Assembly: GCA_947442115.1 (NCBI GenBank)
Contig: CANEVK010000003.1
Span: 1-24,669 of the forward strand
Reading direction: 5' to 3'
From: Bacteriovoracaceae bacterium
Lineage (GTDB): Bacteria; Bdellovibrionota; Bacteriovoracia; Bacteriovoracales; Bacteriovoracaceae
Length of the DNA: 24,669 bases
Positions within the stretch are counted from its first letter, which is position 1, and every line of letters begins with the position of its first letter. This document shows positions 7,089 through 14,448 of this stretch, in pieces. A program made the translations under genes and the position numbers. Under the pieces are notes generated by a model. It worked only from the letters and a program-made list of their open reading frames with translations. It searched no databases and was not told the DNA's origin.

Positions 7089-8378
7089 ATGAGACTCGCT
7101 CTCCTATTGATCTCAGTCCTCATATTCAAAAGTGCCTATGCACTTGATTGCCTTCCTATGGATCAGAACCAAACAGGGTTAAATCAATTATCACAATTCC
7201 TTTCCAAGAAATGTTCTTTGAAAAATCCTCAAATAACAAATAACTCCTCACAGTCTGGCGCGATAGGCTCACTTGAGAGACTAAGCACTCGCTGTGCTGA
7301 GGAGTGGAAAGTGAAGACTGAATCAGGGATTTATAAACTTCCAGCAGGTCTGCAAGTTTTAAAACTTCAACCGAATAAGATTATCTTTCATCACCAAGGC
7401 AAGATACTTGAAGGACTCATTCAGGAAGACGCCTTGACGGGAAAAAAAGATTGTAAACAAGCTAAAGAAAATCCGAACTTAAAAGCATTTTTGTATGAAG
7501 CCCGTTTTCATATTGATCAGGCCATGGCCTTAACCCAAGATAAAAATTCATCCTATGCCATTTTTCTAAATAAGCTGAAAAAAGAACTTGATAAAAAAAT
7601 ATCATCGAAAGATTTTCAAAGACTTTCAAACCAATGGGCAGAAACAATCAGACGAAGTGGCGATAAAGTTCAAGATATAAAAAAATTTGAGAATCTCATA
7701 AAGAAAGCTTATGACCCCCAAAATGAAAAAGGGAAAAAGCTATCCGAAAGCACTCTATTTGTTCCCCTTTCAAAAGAGTGGTTTCAATCCGATCCTGAAC
7801 TAAAAACATTTTTTGACAAAACCTGGGTTAAATCAGGCTATGACATCCGAATTTTATACGGGGCCTCTGGTGAAGGTGTCAGCTACGATGAAACTAAATC
7901 TAATGATCAGAATGAAAGTTTTTTACAAATGCAAAGCCTTATAGAAAAAACCACTGCCTTTATTAATCAAAATCCCAATTCTCCATTTTCTCAAACTCCA
8001 GAAGCACTTTGGCTAAAGAAGACAGGCCATACGGGAATTAAAAATTATGAACGAATGATCTTTATTTCACCTCATACTTGGCAAGCAAATTCAAAAGACT
8101 CCCCTTGGGCAGAATTCATACCAGTAGACCAAACGTTGGGAGGACTTCATTCGGATTATTTACTCAGTGTCATGATCCATGAACTCAATGTTAATTCGCC
8201 CAATTATTTAGCAACGGATACTCACGGCCCTCAGTCTGAAACATGGGCACTGAGACAATGTCTATTAGAAAATGGAATAAATAAGCTAGATCAAGAAAAT
8301 CCAGAAACAATTCAACGCTTATTTGGAATGAACTCTCAAATTTCAACAATCTATTTAAAGTTCATGCTAGAGGAATAA
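7089..8378 (+). CDS. large secreted protein of unknown function
   Basis: The 429-residue protein has a signal peptide ending about residue 18 (cleavage near YA-LDC). The body is lysine-rich and largely helical in the middle, with five cysteines after the signal peptide. A C-terminal block contains SVMIHELNVNSPNYLATDTHG followed by SETWALRQC. The HEL, HG and SE residues could look like a metal site, but the canonical HExxH motif is absent, so I do not call a peptidase. The start is set by the sigma-28-like promoter six bases before the ATG, by the ATGA overlap with the broken ORF upstream and by the clean signal peptide. No family is recognised. The coding call itself is secure. Confidence 0.85.
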   Translation: MRLALLLISVLIFKSAYALDCLPMDQNQTGLNQLSQFLSKKCSLKNPQITNNSSQSGAIGSLERLSTRCAEEWKVKTESGIYKLPAGLQVLKLQPNKIIFHHQGKILEGLIQEDALTGKKDCKQAKENPNLKAFLYEARFHIDQAMALTQDKNSSYAIFLNKLKKELDKKISSKDFQRLSNQWAETIRRSGDKVQDIKKFENLIKKAYDPQNEKGKKLSESTLFVPLSKEWFQSDPELKTFFDKTWVKSGYDIRILYGASGEGVSYDETKSNDQNESFLQMQSLIEKTTAFINQNPNSPFSQTPEALWLKKTGHTGIKNYERMIFISPHTWQANSKDSPWAEFIPVDQTLGGLHSDYLLSVMIHELNVNSPNYLATDTHGPQSETWALRQCLLENGINKLDQENPETIQRLFGMNSQISTIYLKFMLEE

Positions 8379-8545
8379 ATGGATCCTGTTTTTTAGTTCG
8401 GCTGGTTTTTATCTAGCGGTTCACCCTTACATGCCCTGTGCCCTTTCGCTCCCGTGATGCTAGTTGGGCCTGTCCTCTTAAGACCGATCATGCAAAAAAT
8501 AATTATTAAATCGTTTCGAATGTCATTTTTGGCATCGGATCTAGA

Positions 8546-9100
8546 TTAGTGTTTCTCCAAGAAAGCTTCTCTTTGATCTAAAATATAGTCGTAATGATCA
8601 CCCAGAATTTCTTTGACCTTCTGCGAGTGAACACGTTTGTATTCTTCCACCGAAATCACTTTCTCATCGACTATCCACCCAGATTCGCCATTCATACTAC
8701 TCAATACATTAATACTTTCACCCAAATTGCCGTTCAAGCGTTCCTGATGATCTTCCATTTCTTTGCGGTAAGCCTTATAGATGGCTTCCCCATTCTGAGC
8801 ATCCACAAAAATAAGGGACTGCCGCATCTCAATCTCCCATTCAGGCCCCAAGTCAGTCCATTCAGCGACAGCAGAAGCATGGCCCTGGGTCGGCACGTTT
8901 TCTACGACGTGGGCACGGGTTTCAATGAGTCTGGCACGCTTTGGCATCGCCCGATACTCAGGAACTGAACCATTGCTTACGGGGATCACTTGTTCGGTCA
9001 CATGGACCGTCTCAGGAGCTAATCCTATAGGCCTAGAATACATAATGTAATAGGCCAGCCCCGATGAAACGATGAGAATGAGTAAGATGATTAAACGCAT
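8546..9100 (-). CDS. membrane-anchored protein of unknown function
   Basis: The 184-residue product has one N-terminal hydrophobic segment (MRLIILLILIVSSGLAYYIM) followed by RPIGL, suggesting an uncleaved anchor with the rest in the periplasm. The C-terminal 100 residues are charged and helical (IYKAYRKEMEDHQERLNG; EEYKRVHSQKVKEILGDHYD). There are no cysteines. No ribosome site is obvious before ATG 9100. It is a single-gene unit, with about 165 bp to the gene on its left. Function is unknown. Confidence 0.72.
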   Translation of the reverse strand: MRLIILLILIVSSGLAYYIMYSRPIGLAPETVHVTEQVIPVSNGSVPEYRAMPKRARLIETRAHVVENVPTQGHASAVAEWTDLGPEWEIEMRQSLIFVDAQNGEAIYKAYRKEMEDHQERLNGNLGESINVLSSMNGESGWIVDEKVISVEEYKRVHSQKVKEILGDHYDYILDQREAFLEKH

Positions 9101-9239
9101 AGATCAATGGTTAAAAGCTAAATATTGTTATCGAATTGCTTGCCTTAAATATCATAGCCTAGGACTTCATGGTTAAGTCCTCAAAAAATTACAAGGTGTG
9201 TAGATTTTTCAAGAAATCATCTATCGGTTAAAAAGAAGG

Positions 9240-9267
9240 CAAATGAAAATAACCCACATGATGGGTT
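9240..9267 (-). terminator. rho-independent terminator of the frameshifted gene
   Basis: On the minus strand AACCCA pairs with TGGGTT across a 5-nt loop (9251-9267) and is followed by ATTTTCATTT. The stem begins directly after the stop codon at 9268, which supports the restored reading frame of the gene above it. Confidence 0.55.
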
Positions 9268-9557
9268 TCAAGCATCAATCCAGACTGCATAGTAATAGAT
9301 ATTCCCATGGGCCTCAGCACTCATACTCTCAATAACAACATTACGCTCAAAGCCTCTTGCAAAGGATGTAGCACAAGTTTGTTACAATACGAATGCAAGA
9401 AAAAATCTCTTTTAGACTCCATAAAGAGCGACGTCTTGTAATTTATAAAGGTCATAAAAAAAATGATCAAAAAATAGACAGTCCCAATAATCCTGCTATT
9501 TTTTAAAAAGGTGAAACCTAATCTATAGATAATGTCTTCAAATGGGAAAAATTCCAT
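9268..9557 (-). pseudogene. frameshifted small membrane/exported protein gene
   Basis: From ATG 9557 (AAAGGA about ten bases upstream) the frame encodes a charged start, a hydrophobic segment (IIGTVYFLIIFFMTFINY) and ESKRDFFLHSYCNK. It then runs into a nonsense-like tail ending at 9321. In the next frame, from about 9376 down to the stop at 9268, the sequence reads TCATSFARGFERNVVIESMS and continues to YYYAVWIDA. A single-base deletion near 9376-9385 joins the two. The terminator directly after the second stop shows that 9268 is the original gene end. The restored protein would be about 95 residues. No family is recognised. A sequencing error is the alternative to a true mutation. Confidence 0.55.
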
Positions 9558-9636
9558 TTGTCTTAAGTCCTTTATTAAAAAATTTGAATAAAAATCAATT
9601 GATTATAACTATCTTGATTTGTTAATCTTAGGGGGT

Positions 9637-10092
9637 ATGAAATTACAGAAAAAATTTAAAACAGTCTTTTTGATCTCGATAGGATTGTTGATTACGTTTG
9701 TTTTTTTACCATCATTTTGGATAAAATCTAAAACAGATCAAGCCGCTGCAAAATTAAATATCAAAAATCTAGAAGCTAAATTGGAACAGCGTGAAGTTGA
9801 ATTTATTCCGACTAGGCTAGATTTCATCGAAAATAACATGCCTTTTCCATTATTCGTTATTTTTGGAGTTATTCGCGGAGAAAAACACTCATTGTCTTTG
9901 CTCCAATCTGATGCAAAAAAAATCAATTTCCAAGTTAATGTCCCAATAAAAATTAATGTCTTTTATTCAGCTAAAAACCCAAAAAGTCTATTTCTTCGTC
10001 ACCCAAAAGAGACAATAAATATAGTTACTTCAATGAAATATTATCATTACCTTTTTTTGTATCTTCAATTTATGAAATCTTTTGTTTTTTAA
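9637..10092 (+). CDS. single-pass membrane protein of unknown function
   Basis: The 151-residue product has an N-terminal membrane anchor (VFLISIGLLITFVFLPSFWI) followed by a helical linker and a beta-rich domain of about 90 residues. ATG 9637 follows AGGGGG almost directly; a TTG at 9619 is a weaker alternative. The last 20 residues (SMKYYHYLFLYLQFMKSF) look unlike the rest and the gene lies beside eroded DNA, so the C-terminus may be altered. It has no cysteines and no recognised family. Confidence 0.55.
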   Translation: MKLQKKFKTVFLISIGLLITFVFLPSFWIKSKTDQAAAKLNIKNLEAKLEQREVEFIPTRLDFIENNMPFPLFVIFGVIRGEKHSLSLLQSDAKKINFQVNVPIKINVFYSAKNPKSLFLRHPKETINIVTSMKYYHYLFLYLQFMKSFVF

Positions 10093-10118
10093 CCACCTTT
10101 TGAATTAGCGATATTTTG

Positions 10119-10217
10119 TTAATCAAGGGCTTGATCGCAGATTTTTAATTCTTTCACACTCGTATCCAATTCTTTGAGCATTGGCCCTTTGTACAAAGCT
10201 TTTAATTGTGCCTATGA
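10119..10217 (-). pseudogene. possible 3' fragment of a minus-strand gene
   Basis: Thirty codons read AQLKALYKGPMLKELDTSVK and then ELKICDQALD before a stop at 10119. The frame has protein-like composition but is cut by a TAG upstream and has no start. It lies just outside the repeat shared with 20751-20843. It may be the remnant C-terminus of an eroded gene, but it is short enough to be chance. Confidence 0.25.
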
Positions 10218-10262
10218 CAGAGACGAACTTTGAAATATTCTGACCATCTTAAAAGTGAGCTC

Positions 10263-10676
10263 AGTAGGCAAAAAAAGCACCGGCGCGAGACGGAGCGTTT
10301 AAAAATCTTTCACACTTTTTATAACTTATTCCTTTCGTAAAAAAGTTGGTGCCCAGAGAAGTACTTATAGATAAGGTCATTGTCTATAGTTTTAGCCGCT
10401 ATGCCAGATCGGTCACGCATCTCCTTAAGGCTTTGGAGGAATTTAAAAAACTTTCTGTAGGCTTTGTTTCAATCACTGAATCCATTGATACCAACACTCC
10501 ACTCGGCTCTGAAGTCTTCACTTTCCTTGGCGCTGTAGGTGCTGAAGTGAGAGCGATGAAGGCGGATAAAGTAATACTTGAGGAAGAAATGGCAATAGAA
10601 GAAGAACAAGCAATAAGTAAAAAACAGGATATTCAATTTGAGTTAATACGCTTTTGATTAAAATGGATGGGCGAAA
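10263..10676 (+). repeat. decayed second copy of the recombinase unit
   Basis: The segment matches the intact recombinase unit in three blocks. 10263-10354 matches 20751-20843, including the GC-rich hairpin and GTTGGTGCCCAG. 10355 to about 10528 matches 21234 to about 21409. The rest matches 21593-21729 and ends in TTAAAATGGATG, after which the two copies diverge. The hairpin here has lost pairing (GCACCG/CGGAGCG). Confidence 0.85.
10346..10657 (+). pseudogene. serine recombinase remnant with two deletions
   Basis: Compared with the intact recombinase at 21042-21719, this copy lacks the first 67 residues, including the catalytic serine S12. It also lacks 61 residues (126-186) that hold the end of the catalytic core, the long helix and most of the C-terminal helix-turn-helix. 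The first deletion joins GTGCCCAG to AGAAG. The second removes exactly 183 bp between two similar sequences (CCTTGGAGCCGTAG and CCCTGGCGCTGTAG). The reading frame stays open through both, from a TTG at 10346 to the native stop, for 103 codons. It cannot be an active recombinase. Whether a short protein is made is unknown. Confidence 0.88.
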
Positions 10677-10688
10677 TTAGAAATACAT
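10665..10688 (+). repeat. partial copy of the GAAATTAGAACTACAT repeat
   Basis: GGGCGAAATTAGAAATACAT begins a few bases after the point where this recombinase copy diverges from the intact one. It matches the core of the repeats at 16771, 17889 and 18807. Only about 20 bp are shared, so the assignment is tentative. Confidence 0.4.
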
Positions 10689-10842
10689 CTTATTGCCGTA
10701 TAAAGTGAAAATTACGGGTCTTAAATCCTGCCCCCGCAACCAAAATTCCAATATCTTCAATTCTCTTTAAAAAACTTCTGTGGCATTTGCCTTTCGTGAT
10801 AAACTATTTGTTCATTTAAACTATTAATGAACGGAAATTACG

Positions 10843-11433
10843 ATGTATTCTTTTAAGACGAATAGTGAATCCTTTGAGCGAAATTTTGGAAAAGTCGTCT
10901 ACCCCAAGTCCGACTCCAACGTTAACAAGAGATTCATCATCATTGTATTTCTGTGCATGTTAATTGTAATCATGAGAAGCAATGGAGGTTTTGATTTTGA
11001 CACGGGATTCTTCGTTGCCGCTGTGGTTGTGGTGTACTTTTTCACATTATTTTTCGGTCCCATTCATGGTCGTTATCTTACCTCAAAGGGTATTCTCATT
11101 AGATCCTCAATTGTCAAAAAAGATGTTTTTATTCCATGGGAAGATATTACGAAGGTTGTGATTACAGAAGGGTACCTCGGGATAGAATTCTTTGATATTA
11201 GAGGGAAAAAATATGGCTTTAATTACTCTTCTTCAAGATACAGCAAAAGGAACAGTTTGTTCGAGCCATTTATGGAAAGCTTAAAAAAGTTTAGGCCTGA
11301 CTTAGAGGAGACCTACGTTAAATACGATATTAATGACGTGATTAGAGAAATAAAAAAAGACTTTAAGGCAAACCCATGGTTTGTTATTTTTGGAATCATA
11401 ATCTTTATTTTTATATTAGTTACCTGTACTTGA
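10843..11433 (+). CDS. membrane protein with a bacterial PH-like domain
   Basis: The 196-residue protein has two hydrophobic segments near residues 30-70 (IIIVFLCMLIVIM and FFVAAVVVVYFFTLFF). A soluble part follows with the pattern of bacterial pleckstrin-homology-like domains (RYLTSKGILIRSSI, FIPWEDITKV, YLGIEFFD). A final membrane helix (WFVIFGIIIFIFILV) lies at the C-terminus. The ATG at 10843 has only a weak upstream site (ACGGAAATTACG). It lies between two recombinase remnants, so it may be cargo or a survivor of rearrangement. Function is unknown and the PH call is by pattern. Confidence 0.65.
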   Translation: MYSFKTNSESFERNFGKVVYPKSDSNVNKRFIIIVFLCMLIVIMRSNGGFDFDTGFFVAAVVVVYFFTLFFGPIHGRYLTSKGILIRSSIVKKDVFIPWEDITKVVITEGYLGIEFFDIRGKKYGFNYSSSRYSKRNSLFEPFMESLKKFRPDLEETYVKYDINDVIREIKKDFKANPWFVIFGIIIFIFILVTCT

Positions 11434-11471
11434 TATCAATCTCTGATGAAAAGGTATGCGGTACCATTTCG

Positions 11472-11521
11472 CTCCACTCGGCTCTGCAGTCTTCACTATC
11501 CTTGGCGCCGTGGCCCAGTTA
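11472..11521 (+). repeat. 50-bp scrap of the serine recombinase gene
   Basis: CTCCACTCGGCTCTGCAGTC and the bases after it match 21376-21426 of the intact recombinase with few differences. The fragment covers the codons around residues 112-128 and has no open frame of its own. It is the third trace of this gene in the window. The rest of 11434-11707 holds no gene I can support. Confidence 0.7.
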
Positions 11522-11707
11522 GGTCATTTTATGATTATTGATAAAGATTTTGAACCAACTTGATTGAAATTCACTGGATCTTCTTATTGAGATAAAATAA
11601 TCGCAAGAGGGGATGATGGCCTATTTACCGAAGAAAATATTCCTCGATGGAAAATAAACTCCAATTGCCTTAATAGTTTTTTTTGATTAGATAACCAGTA
11701 TTGTCTT

Positions 11708-12898
11708 TTAAGCTGATTTTTTTGAAGCAATTAATTGATAGCACTCTTTCTTAAACTGAATCTCGACACCCGATTTCTGTCGAACACGAGAAACTAGTTT
11801 TTGCAATTTGACGGCATCTCCTTTATCCAAAAGTTCTGTGCCCCAAATTTTTTTATAAAGATCATCTTTTCTGACAGGGAGCTTCGAGTTTTTTAAAATA
11901 GTTAAAAGAACTTCTTCTTTGTTTCCATCTACATCTAATGGCCCAGTATTTTGTTCAAATTTTGAACGATACTTATGGAGCGCAAGCGAGAATACGCATT
12001 TATCTCCAAAGTATTCAAAATTATGTTTATAAGTATGAGGGGCCAGTTCCATTAAAAGCTTCCAATACTTCTGTGCTTCCTTAAAATCAGCTGCTTCAAA
12101 AGATTGAATAACTTTGATTTGATAAAATAAAAAAGGATGACCATCAAAATCTCTTTGATAGACGTAGATTGGTTTGTTTTTGTGAAGATGATCTAAAAAT
12201 GTACGCATATAAATAAAGTTAGCACTGGCCTGGAATTTTCGACTTCGCTTCATGTTTTGGAGAGCTGATTCACAGCCATTAAAGTCCTCTAACTTCGCAT
12301 AAAACATGTATCGATTAATTTGGTGGGCAATCACTTGAATCTCAGACATCTCTTGACTTAAATCTTCAATCTTATCCAAAATCTTTCCAGCTTCATTCAT
12401 ACTTCCGATAAAAGCATTATAACTGAACTGACACTGCAAAAGGCAAATTTCTTGTTTAACATTCACTGCAGGAAGTTTTTCTATATGATCAAGTGAGCTT
12501 CTCATCCCATGCTCATCTTTCAAGTTGAGATAGACAATGAAAAGTGTATTTACAACATTAAATTCAAGACGAGGAACTTCGTAAGGAATTATTTCTGCTA
12601 AAGCTTTTTGCACAAGGGGGAGTGCCTTGTCATACTCATTTCGATTATTGTAGGCCATACCCCAGATAAGATTTCTCTGGGAACTCACCAAGTCATCATA
12701 GCCCACATTAAGACTTGGCATGATTGCGAGAATTTCATTCAAATCTCTATCTCGAAGCATGAGCCAGCACTCAAGAATCTTTTTTTCTACTTGAGTCAGG
12801 CGATGATCTTTCAAATATTTTTCTGTTTTTCTAAAATCAGTATGAAAAGCATGTAATGCTTCGATGAAGGCAATGACTTTGGATTTTTTCTTATTCAC
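11708..12898 (-). CDS. TPR/winged-helix regulator (module copy 2)
   Basis: The 396-residue cytoplasmic protein has a long all-helical N-terminal region (about residues 1-310) made of degenerate tetratricopeptide-like repeats. A C-terminal domain (about 330-392) reads as a winged helix of the OmpR type: EEVLLTILKNSK, LPVRKDDLYKKIWG, DAVKLQKLVSRVRQKSGVEI and a final strand ECYQLIA. The TPR part probably binds a protein or peptide and the winged helix binds DNA. GTG 12898 is favoured because GGAAG lies five bases upstream; a TTG at 12910 is also possible. Either start overlaps the stop of the secreted gene upstream (12891), so the pair is translationally coupled. It is a clear paralogue of the gene at 1-506. 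Confidence 0.82.
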   Translation of the reverse strand: MNKKKSKVIAFIEALHAFHTDFRKTEKYLKDHRLTQVEKKILECWLMLRDRDLNEILAIMPSLNVGYDDLVSSQRNLIWGMAYNNRNEYDKALPLVQKALAEIIPYEVPRLEFNVVNTLFIVYLNLKDEHGMRSSLDHIEKLPAVNVKQEICLLQCQFSYNAFIGSMNEAGKILDKIEDLSQEMSEIQVIAHQINRYMFYAKLEDFNGCESALQNMKRSRKFQASANFIYMRTFLDHLHKNKPIYVYQRDFDGHPFLFYQIKVIQSFEAADFKEAQKYWKLLMELAPHTYKHNFEYFGDKCVFSLALHKYRSKFEQNTGPLDVDGNKEEVLLTILKNSKLPVRKDDLYKKIWGTELLDKGDAVKLQKLVSRVRQKSGVEIQFKKECYQLIASKKSA

Positions 12899-13391
12899 TA
12901 AGGCTTCCAAGAAAACGGATCGCTTCTTTTGCCTCTCTTTCAGATAAATCCATTCGAACTCTAAAATAAACCAAGATGGCCTGGTTTTTAAGCATGTGCC
13001 TCAAAACTTTTCTAGGACCTTTCTTCATCAGACAATTATAGATTGCATCTCTTTGGGACTCTGGTGTTCCTGCACAATGAAGATTTTTAAGATCAACTGA
13101 TTTTTGACCGGGAAGTAATTTAAAACTATGGCCTGCGAGTTGTATAATAAGATCTTCAAGATTTTTAATTTCTACTTTGACATGATTGCAATGTTTAATT
13201 CTTTTTTCCGTGAGAACAATTAATTTTTTGCTCAATTGATCGAGTTTTCCAAATTCTTTTGTTTGCTCTTTTGTCACTTTAACTTTTTCTTCCGGTGACA
13301 TCTCTCCGCCACTACCACCTAATTGCCCTTGAGCTTGAGCATTTGGAGTGATTGTTAAAAAAAGTAGAATAAAAATGGCAAAGATCTTCAT
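12891..13391 (-). CDS. secreted three-cysteine protein (module copy 2)
   Basis: Starting at ATG 13391 the 166-residue protein has a signal peptide (MKIFAIFILLFLTITPNAQA) and a Gly-rich linker. A charged helical body follows with three cysteines in KHCNHV, LHCAGT and YNCLMK. Upstream in-frame ATGs at 13448 and 13433 would bury the signal peptide, so I reject them, although an AAAGGA does precede 13433. The pattern of cysteines and the NCL-helix ending match the protein at 523-990, and both are followed by a TPR-type regulator. The stop overlaps the regulator start. It is probably periplasmic. The function is unknown; a sensor or partner for the regulator is an inference from pairing. Confidence 0.82.
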   Translation of the reverse strand: MKIFAIFILLFLTITPNAQAQGQLGGSGGEMSPEEKVKVTKEQTKEFGKLDQLSKKLIVLTEKRIKHCNHVKVEIKNLEDLIIQLAGHSFKLLPGQKSVDLKNLHCAGTPESQRDAIYNCLMKKGPRKVLRHMLKNQAILVYFRVRMDLSEREAKEAIRFLGSLSE

Positions 13392-13398
13392 AGGGGAC

Positions 13399-13426
13399 TT
13401 ATCGGTAAAAGAGACAAAATGTTGAA
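13399..13426 (-). promoter_or_regulatory. sigma-28-like promoter of the module copy 2 genes
   Basis: On the minus strand TTCAA (13426-13422), a 15-nt spacer and ACCGATAA (13406-13399) precede ATG 13391 by 7 nt. The -10 is strong and the -35 weaker. Position and spacing match those of the first module copy. Confidence 0.5.
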
Positions 13427-13500
13427 TTATCATGTTTCCTTTACGCACCCCTCAAGCAACTGAAATCATTGAAAAAAGTAGCCTTTTAAGGCCACCTCTA

Positions 13501-13584
13501 AAATATGGGGTCAGCTTTTTTTCCCCAAAATTGAACCCCACAACACTAGCCTTGCTTAAGAACTAATCACTTTATGGAGGTCTT
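13501..13584 (+). repeat. duplicated leader, copy 1
   Basis: This leader and the one at 14365-14448 align without gaps up to the start codon and agree at 83 of 90 positions when the first two codons are included. Both contain GGGGTCAGC, T7, CCCC and a strong GGAGGTCTT ribosome site. The two proteins that follow are unrelated. Confidence 0.9.
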
Positions 13585-14106
13585 ATGAAATTCATCGTAA
13601 CTGTCATTATTGCTATCTTAAGCCCGGTGATTTTTGCTCATGAAGTGGATGGGATAAATGCGAAGTTTAATCAATTAAGTGACCTTTCCAGAGAAAAGTC
13701 TATTGATGCCCTAAAAGGAAAAAGTTTTCTTTGCGATGAATTTTTTAAATATGCTGGTCAGCAATCTTACATAAAATTCAAGACCAAACTGGGTTTTGTT
13801 AACAAGCCGAACAACTATTATGGGAATGAAACTATTTTGAACCACTTAAGTTATTCAGAATTTCGTCGAGTGAGCGAAGAGCTATTTGCGCAAGTTCCAC
13901 AGTTTGGTTGTGTCGGAATTGAATGGGGAGTTGCCTACTTGAAAGAAGCTCCGTACCTACATATGAGTACCGAATATGGCCATATCGGTAATACCAACCT
14001 TGGACCTTGCTATAATTTGCACTTTAGAGTTCAGGGCAGCAAACTACTTGCGATTGGTAAATATGATAATAAAATTATTCACGCTTTAGACTGTGGCCTA
14101 CGATAG
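13585..14106 (+). CDS. small secreted protein with leader copy 1
   Basis: The 173-residue protein has a signal peptide (MKFIVTVIIAILSPVIFAHE) and a mature part with four cysteines (LCDEF, GCVGI, PCYNL, DCGLR). It is mixed alpha/beta in pattern. A weak likeness to the secreted protein at 2209-2694 is seen around GKSF-x-C-x-E. The ATG follows TGGAGGTCTT, a strong ribosome site. The duplicated leader suggests shared control with the gene at 14449. No family is recognised. Confidence 0.82.
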   Translation: MKFIVTVIIAILSPVIFAHEVDGINAKFNQLSDLSREKSIDALKGKSFLCDEFFKYAGQQSYIKFKTKLGFVNKPNNYYGNETILNHLSYSEFRRVSEELFAQVPQFGCVGIEWGVAYLKEAPYLHMSTEYGHIGNTNLGPCYNLHFRVQGSKLLAIGKYDNKIIHALDCGLR

Positions 14107-14151
14107 ATTTATACACGCTATGGAGTCGGAATTTGTCATGTACGCCCATGA

Positions 14152-14370
14152 ATACAAAAACTCAAGAACCTGGAATATATAAAAAGACTAAACCCTACTC
14201 GTGCTTCTCAAGAAGTCTCATATAAGCAAAAACCTGCCAACGCTTCGTCTCTTCATCGATTAGGCACCATTGACGTTTGGCCAGCTATCTATCGTGAGGC
14301 TCTTATCTCGCCGTTTGCAGGCTTCCGCTTAGAGTCTTTTGAAAACAGTCTTAGGCTACCTGTAAAATAA
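14152..14370 (+). pseudogene. possible gene fragment ending at the second leader
   Basis: A 72-codon open frame reads KNLEYIKRLNPTRASQE and later LGTIDVWPAIYREALISPF before TAA 14368-14370. It has no start codon and is preceded by a stop at 14149. The composition looks like real protein, and the frame ends where the duplicated leader begins, so it may be the tail of a gene displaced by the duplication. No family is recognised. Confidence 0.3.
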
Positions 14371-14448
14371 GGGGTCAGCTTTTTTTCCCCAAAATTGAAC
14401 TCCAAAACACTAGTCTTGGTTAAGAACTAATAACTTTTTGGAGGTCTT
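14365..14448 (+). repeat. duplicated leader, copy 2
   Basis: This is the partner of 13501-13584, ungapped and the same length to the start codon. The near identity of non-coding DNA in front of unrelated genes indicates a recent copy event or a conserved regulatory cassette. Confidence 0.9.

Larger units (their letters stand above)
6868..7092 (+). pseudogene. small ORF broken by an in-frame TAA
   Basis: ATG 6868 opens a frame of 45 codons ending at TAA 7003-7005. The same frame then continues for 28 more codons to a TGA at 7090-7092. That TGA overlaps the ATG of the next gene as ATGA, the usual sign of translational coupling, so the full 74-codon frame may once have been a gene. Just before the stop, a 10-bp inverted repeat (6963-6972 and 6987-6996) is inside the frame. 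No family is recognised. It could be a real 45-residue peptide, but no good ribosome site is seen. It also contains the sigma-28-like promoter of the next gene. Confidence 0.4.

Noticed and set aside
7089..8378. Metallopeptidase call for the 429-residue secreted protein
   Set aside because: An HEL and an HG with a following SE are present, but there is no HExxH or other known metal-binding motif.
8594..8968. 124-codon plus-strand ORF opposite the 8546-9100 gene
   Set aside because: The minus-strand product has a clear membrane anchor and normal composition, while this frame is Phe/His-rich in the way of an antisense reading.
9101..9160. A fifth sigma-28-like promoter before the 9100 gene
   Set aside because: TTCGATAA occurs at 9135-9128 on the minus strand, but there is no -35 at 15 nt and the start codon is 27 bases away.
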